Positions 60,521 to 64,000 of a DNA stretch of 64,000 nucleotides are shown piece by piece. Every line of letters begins with the position of its first letter. The first letter of the stretch is position 1. The stretch spans positions 806,001 through 870,000 of the forward strand of contig CAUEEP010000732.1 of NCBI GenBank assembly GCA_958450365.1, in the 5' to 3' direction. A program made the position numbers and the translations under genes. The DNA comes from Mesorhabditis belari. Its lineage: Eukaryota > Nematoda > Chromadorea > Rhabditida > Rhabditidae. The notes under the pieces were generated by a model. It made no database searches, was not told the origin of the DNA, and was given only the letters and a program-made list of their open reading frames with translations.

Positions 60521-60715
60521 TTAAATCAACAAAGCCAAAGACAAATCGCAATGCAAATTCCTGGCGAGGCGTTCTTTGTGTGGTCGGGTAATCGCTCGCC
60601 GTCTGGTACACGATCCCGATACATAGGTGTTCCCTTTTGATCCCTCGAGCGGAGCGATGACGGGCTCCGCGATTGGTCCAGGTTCATCAGTCGCTATGTC
60701 CAGATCCCCGGGAAC
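60521..60715 (-). other. Unassigned open frame, possibly retroelement remnant
   Basis: A 65-codon minus-strand frame without ATG has good amino-acid variety (PGPIAEPVIAPLEGS, then CTRRRAITRPHKERL). GC content is higher than its surroundings. A related short segment is at 14220-14262, which argues for a dispersed repeat over a unique gene. Confidence 0.3.
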
Positions 60716-60842
60716 AATTTTTCACCGAAATTTGGCTATATTTTTCTAGAAAACTCGATTTTTCTAGAATCGGCCCCAATTTGAACTCCTTCTTTTGGTA
60801 GAAATTTGAGTGGTAAAAATGACTTTTTCACAACGAAAAAGC

Positions 60843-61114
60843 TACCGTAAATACTGTAATAGTACCCCACTCCCATAATGACGGTGCGGAGTGTTGCCTA
60901 GCCTAGCTTTGAACGAGTTTTTCTCGACACTGGTTTATGTTACAATGCGCGCTTAGGTCTCAAAAAATAGCCCTGAATTTCAGCTATTTTTTGATACCAA
61001 AGACACATTTTTTGAAAGTACGGGCGCTTTGAAAAAAATGAAATACTAAAAAACTTTTGCGACTACGCGACTGTACGAGGGCGGTGGGGTATTACTATTA
61101 CAGTATTTACGGTA
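60843..61114 (+). mobile_element. MITE family A, full copy
   Basis: TACCGTAAATACTGTAATAG to the matching inverted end; very close to the copy at 5494, in the same orientation. Confidence 0.9.
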
Positions 61115-61332
61115 TGAATTAATCAAAGAAGATCTGGGTTTTGATCTGGTCAAATTTCTGATCTAATTTCGAATCTAATTTCCCGAATCGGATGGATGCT
61201 TCAGATGGAGAATTTTAAAGTGGCGAATGCTTTAGATGAAGGATTTTTAAAGTTATTCCGTTTCAATCTGATGTATATGTTATGTTCATTCAAATCACAA
61301 CAATTTATGCATTTCATTCAACTTCGAGCTTT

Positions 61333-62248
61333 TCATTTCCCGATTTGTTGTTTCTTGGCAGCCTCGCGGATCTTGGCGCGCAAATCTTCGGGCATTGAAG
61401 CGATCACTTCCTAGAAATAGCAGAATCAAAATATTGTAACCTCAATGGGTTGATTTATTTAAAATACGGTTTAACAATTAAACAAGTTTAACAATCGTAT
61501 TTCAAATACAGTCGAACCTCTCTATAACGTAACTCACGGGACGGCTATAGCTTACGTTATATAGAGGTTTACGTTATATAGAGTGCCGTTTTATATAGCT
61601 TAACGTCGGCCGGGACCGGTCACGCCTTACGTTATAGAGAGGTTTACGTTATATCGAGGTTCGTTATAGAGAGGTTCGACTGTAGTTATAACAGTTCTCT
61701 ATTCCTCACCCTATACTTTGTGCATTTATCCTTGAACGAGATGCCTTTATTCGTGCGAATCGCGTCCAATTTCGTCTGAACTTTATTTCACAACTTGGAG
61801 CTAAAGCTTTTGCAACCTTGAACTCCTCAGGAAGTATCTCGTGTGTCGGTGGTGGTGGAAGAGCTTCGATTTTAGCCTGGATTCGATTTTAGCCAGTTCA
61901 ATTAGTTTATAGAAAAAGACTTACCTGAATATCAGCAGGCAGAGAGAGCAACACTTCGACCATTTTGTCGAAACGAGCCTAAAAAGTTTCGAATTCTTTT
62001 TGCCGGAAATTCTTGATTAGAAACTAAGGCAGTATCTTTTAATAAAAACTTTCAACCAAACAATTTTCAAATTTAAATTCCATTTAAACAATTCCAATTT
62101 AAATTCTATTTCAATTTTCAAATTTAAAAACGAAACAAACCATGGAATCAATCGAATCATCAGTATGTAAAGCCTTGAATTTCTCTAAAGCATCTGGTGG
62201 CAATAAGGCGATGAATTCGGGATGGAAAGTCGCCATTATCGTACGTTG
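61333..62248 (-). CDS. Small helical two-repeat protein, SXP/RAL-2 (DUF148)-like (117 aa)
   Basis: Five exons on the minus strand, all phase 0: 62236-62141, 61978-61925, 61876-61817, 61775-61710, 61410-61333. A TTTTAG acceptor at about 62249-62254 is 12 bases before the ATG, so the start is probably trans-spliced; a signal-peptide exon further upstream cannot be excluded. The protein consists of two 42-residue repeats that align without gaps: LPPDALEKFKALHTDDSIDS onward to LPADIQAKI, and LPEEFKTKLDAIRTNKGISF onward to MPEDLRAKI. They are joined by a proline linker (EALPPPPTHEI). This amphipathic helix pattern recalls the nematode SXP/RAL-2 family, usually secreted proteins of unclear function; the match is tentative. 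Intron 4 holds a pogo-like MITE. Confidence 0.75.
61509..61682. mobile_element. Pogo/Tigger-like MITE, 174 bp
   Basis: Perfect inverted ends CAGTCGAACCTCTCTATAAC and TA on both sides (61507-61508, 61683-61684). This end sequence is characteristic of the pogo/Tigger branch of Tc1/mariner. Confidence 0.9.
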
Positions 62249-62307
62249 CTAAAACTTCATAGGATTTATAAACATCATTAATTAGTACACGATTGGAAAT
62301 AGATATC

Positions 62308-62470
62308 ATTGAAGGTTATTGAAGGTTATTGAAGGTTATTGAAGGTTATTGAATGTTATTGAATGTTATTGAAGGTTATTGAAGGTTATTGAAGGTTATT
62401 GAAGGTTATTGAAGGTTATTGAATGTTATTGAATGTTATTGAATGTCATTGAAGGTCATTGAATGTCTTT
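62308..62470 (+). repeat. TTGAAGGTTA decamer minisatellite
   Basis: About sixteen tandem decamers (TTGAAGGTTA / TTGAATGTTA), just upstream of the SXP-like gene. Confidence 0.95.
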
Positions 62471-62569
62471 GAATGTCTTTAACACATTTACACCATGACT
62501 ACAATAGAAAGTCTTTAGAAAAGAAAAGTTGGTCGAGGTCGGTCGAGCATTTCTTGGTCGAATTTCGGA

Positions 62570-62655
62570 TGATCGTCATGGCCAACTGGCTAAGAGTATC
62601 TTAGACGTATCTTAGACGGGAGGGGTCAATGGTTCAATCCAGCTGACTAGATCCA
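62570..62655 (+). mobile_element. tRNA-derived SINE head, plus strand
   Basis: TCATGGCCAACTGGCTAAGA (A-box-like) and GGTTCAATCC (B box), same subfamily as 44865-44955. Confidence 0.6.
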
Positions 62656-64000
62656 ATGATCTAGATTCAATAACCTGTATCCAATAAAGAACCAATGTTC
62701 TCCTTTACCCGTGTGCCCAGAAGCCGAATGAAATATCCAAAAAATAGAGAAGTTTTCTTTAAAAACTAATAACAGATTCGATGAATTATTTACATTTCTA
62801 GGCGCTTCACGTATACCGATGAGCCCTATCGTTACGAATGTGTTAATAAATAAATAAAGGCTATTCTCTATTTGACACTACTTAGCTTCAGCTATTGAAA
62901 GTATTATAAAGGGCCCAGTTTCTTATCTCATTACAGTATCCCGAGTTTGTTACATTAGACAAATAAACAAAGAATATAGTAGCTGAAAGTATTCAGCTGA
63001 TACAACTGAATATCTTTTATTTATAGACGGTATCTTAACTCAACAAAGTTAAGCTAACTTAACTGTAACTCAACAAAAGACTGAACAATTTTTAAGATGC
63101 ATTAAGATTAAGAAAATATTTTTCCAATAAAGCCTGGTCAAAAAGATTACGGTAATGAAAAAACGAGAAAATTTTTGATTTGTGAATCCCGATCGAGATC
63201 TCGGCCCTTTTATAGCACTCATTTTGGAGCTAGGAGACGATTTTTTTTCTGTGAAAGGTTTCCTTTTTTTTTTGGACTTCTGTGCGCGTTGATGCGTTTC
63301 CAAGGAGATTTGTGCAAAAAAAAAGCAGAAAACACAAAAAATTGGCCTAAAATCGCAATTATTTTGTGCTTCGGGTATACAGGTGAGAATTTTTTGAGGG
63401 GAGATCGCACACTTATAATTTGTCTCATTTTTTTTTTGGTGAACTTTATCGAGGAATTAGCGATTTGACTACAAAAATGACTTTCTAATGAAGTGGGGAA
63501 AAGAGCTGTGATTTGTGATTGGAAAGAATGGAAAGAATGGAAAGGATGGAAGGGATGGAAAGGATGGAAAGAGACAGCAAGAATCGAAAGAATCGAAAGA
63601 ATCGAAAGAATGGAAAGAGACAGCAAGAATCTAGGCTACAGATGAGTTATAAAGATGGGATAGACATTTTGGACATTAGAACGAAAAAGAAACATTTTCG
63701 CAGATAAAACACCTATCGTAGCCCCGAATTCTCCGACTTTAACAGCCAAGAACCGAATCAGAAATGATCTTTGTTCATTCTAGAAGCAGTTTCTTTCAAA
63801 CTCACGAAGATTCGAGTCCGGTTCTGTTCATTTCAGATCTGATTCTGATCTGGTCAGTTCAGTTTATCTTCGTTTAAAAAAAGGTCGATTTTCACTAAAA
63901 CCAATTCATTTCTACTACAACAATTCTTCTTTTATACATCTGATGCTTGTATTGGGACGCTTTTAGCACGTAACTCATTCAATTTTTTTCAAAATGATCA
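62656..64000. other. No gene recognised at the window end
   Basis: AT-rich. Contains a GGAAAGAAT-type minisatellite at 63516-63630, which produces Met-Glu-Arg repeat frames. A 97-codon frame at 63175-63468 has no family resemblance. Confidence 0.4.

Overview
The window is nematode nuclear DNA, most likely from a rhabditid. The genes have many short introns that begin GT and end TTTCAG or TTTTAG, with exons of 50-150 bases in AT-rich surroundings. The recognisable families are nematode-like: a nematode-style SLC15 peptide transporter, a germline-type CCCH zinc-finger protein, a GPI-linked ephrin and a possible SXP/RAL-2 relative. The genes do not show up as long open frames. I rebuilt them by hand from short exons with compatible splice phases, so every multi-exon model is a reading-frame reconstruction, not a transcript.

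Layout. On the plus strand: the 3' part of methionine aminopeptidase 2 (1-1569); a complete 23-exon SLC15/POT oligopeptide transporter (3848-10898); a small secreted, probably GPI-anchored Asn/Ser/Thr-rich protein (16118-17281). On the minus strand: a complete 8-exon ephrin (24717 down to 18378). The ephrin faces a plus-strand three-finger CCCH protein (29914-32500) across about 5 kb of shared upstream DNA. From 32.5 to 53.8 kb there are mostly transposons, except for scattered minus-strand exons of a single-pass membrane protein (46938 down to 41111, 5' end not found). Further minus-strand genes follow: an intronless multi-pass membrane protein (54456-53851), a secreted protein with two EGF-like domains (59344-55764), and a small two-repeat helical protein resembling SXP/RAL-2 (62236-61333).

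The intergenic and intronic DNA is unusually rich in non-autonomous elements: at least two MITE families with TA target sites and ends starting TACCGTA; mariner- and pogo-like MITEs; a decayed mariner transposase; several foldback elements bounded by exact or near-exact 8-bp target duplications (hAT-like); a tRNA-derived SINE family ending in GACGGACAGACA-type tails that seed microsatellites; and 5'-truncated LINE copies, one with a 32-bp target duplication.

The most notable system is at the peptide transporter. One MITE sits in its intron 5. A copy of that MITE, the adjoining intron and an identical 91-bp transporter exon lies 37 kb away at 42454-42984, closed by a second MITE end. Separately, a 0.7-kb piece carrying transporter exons 16-17 has been copied in inverted orientation just downstream of the gene (11351-12041). 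Both copies could give RNA antisense to the transporter, a possible small-RNA source. The rearrangements are visible in the sequence; the regulatory role is inference.
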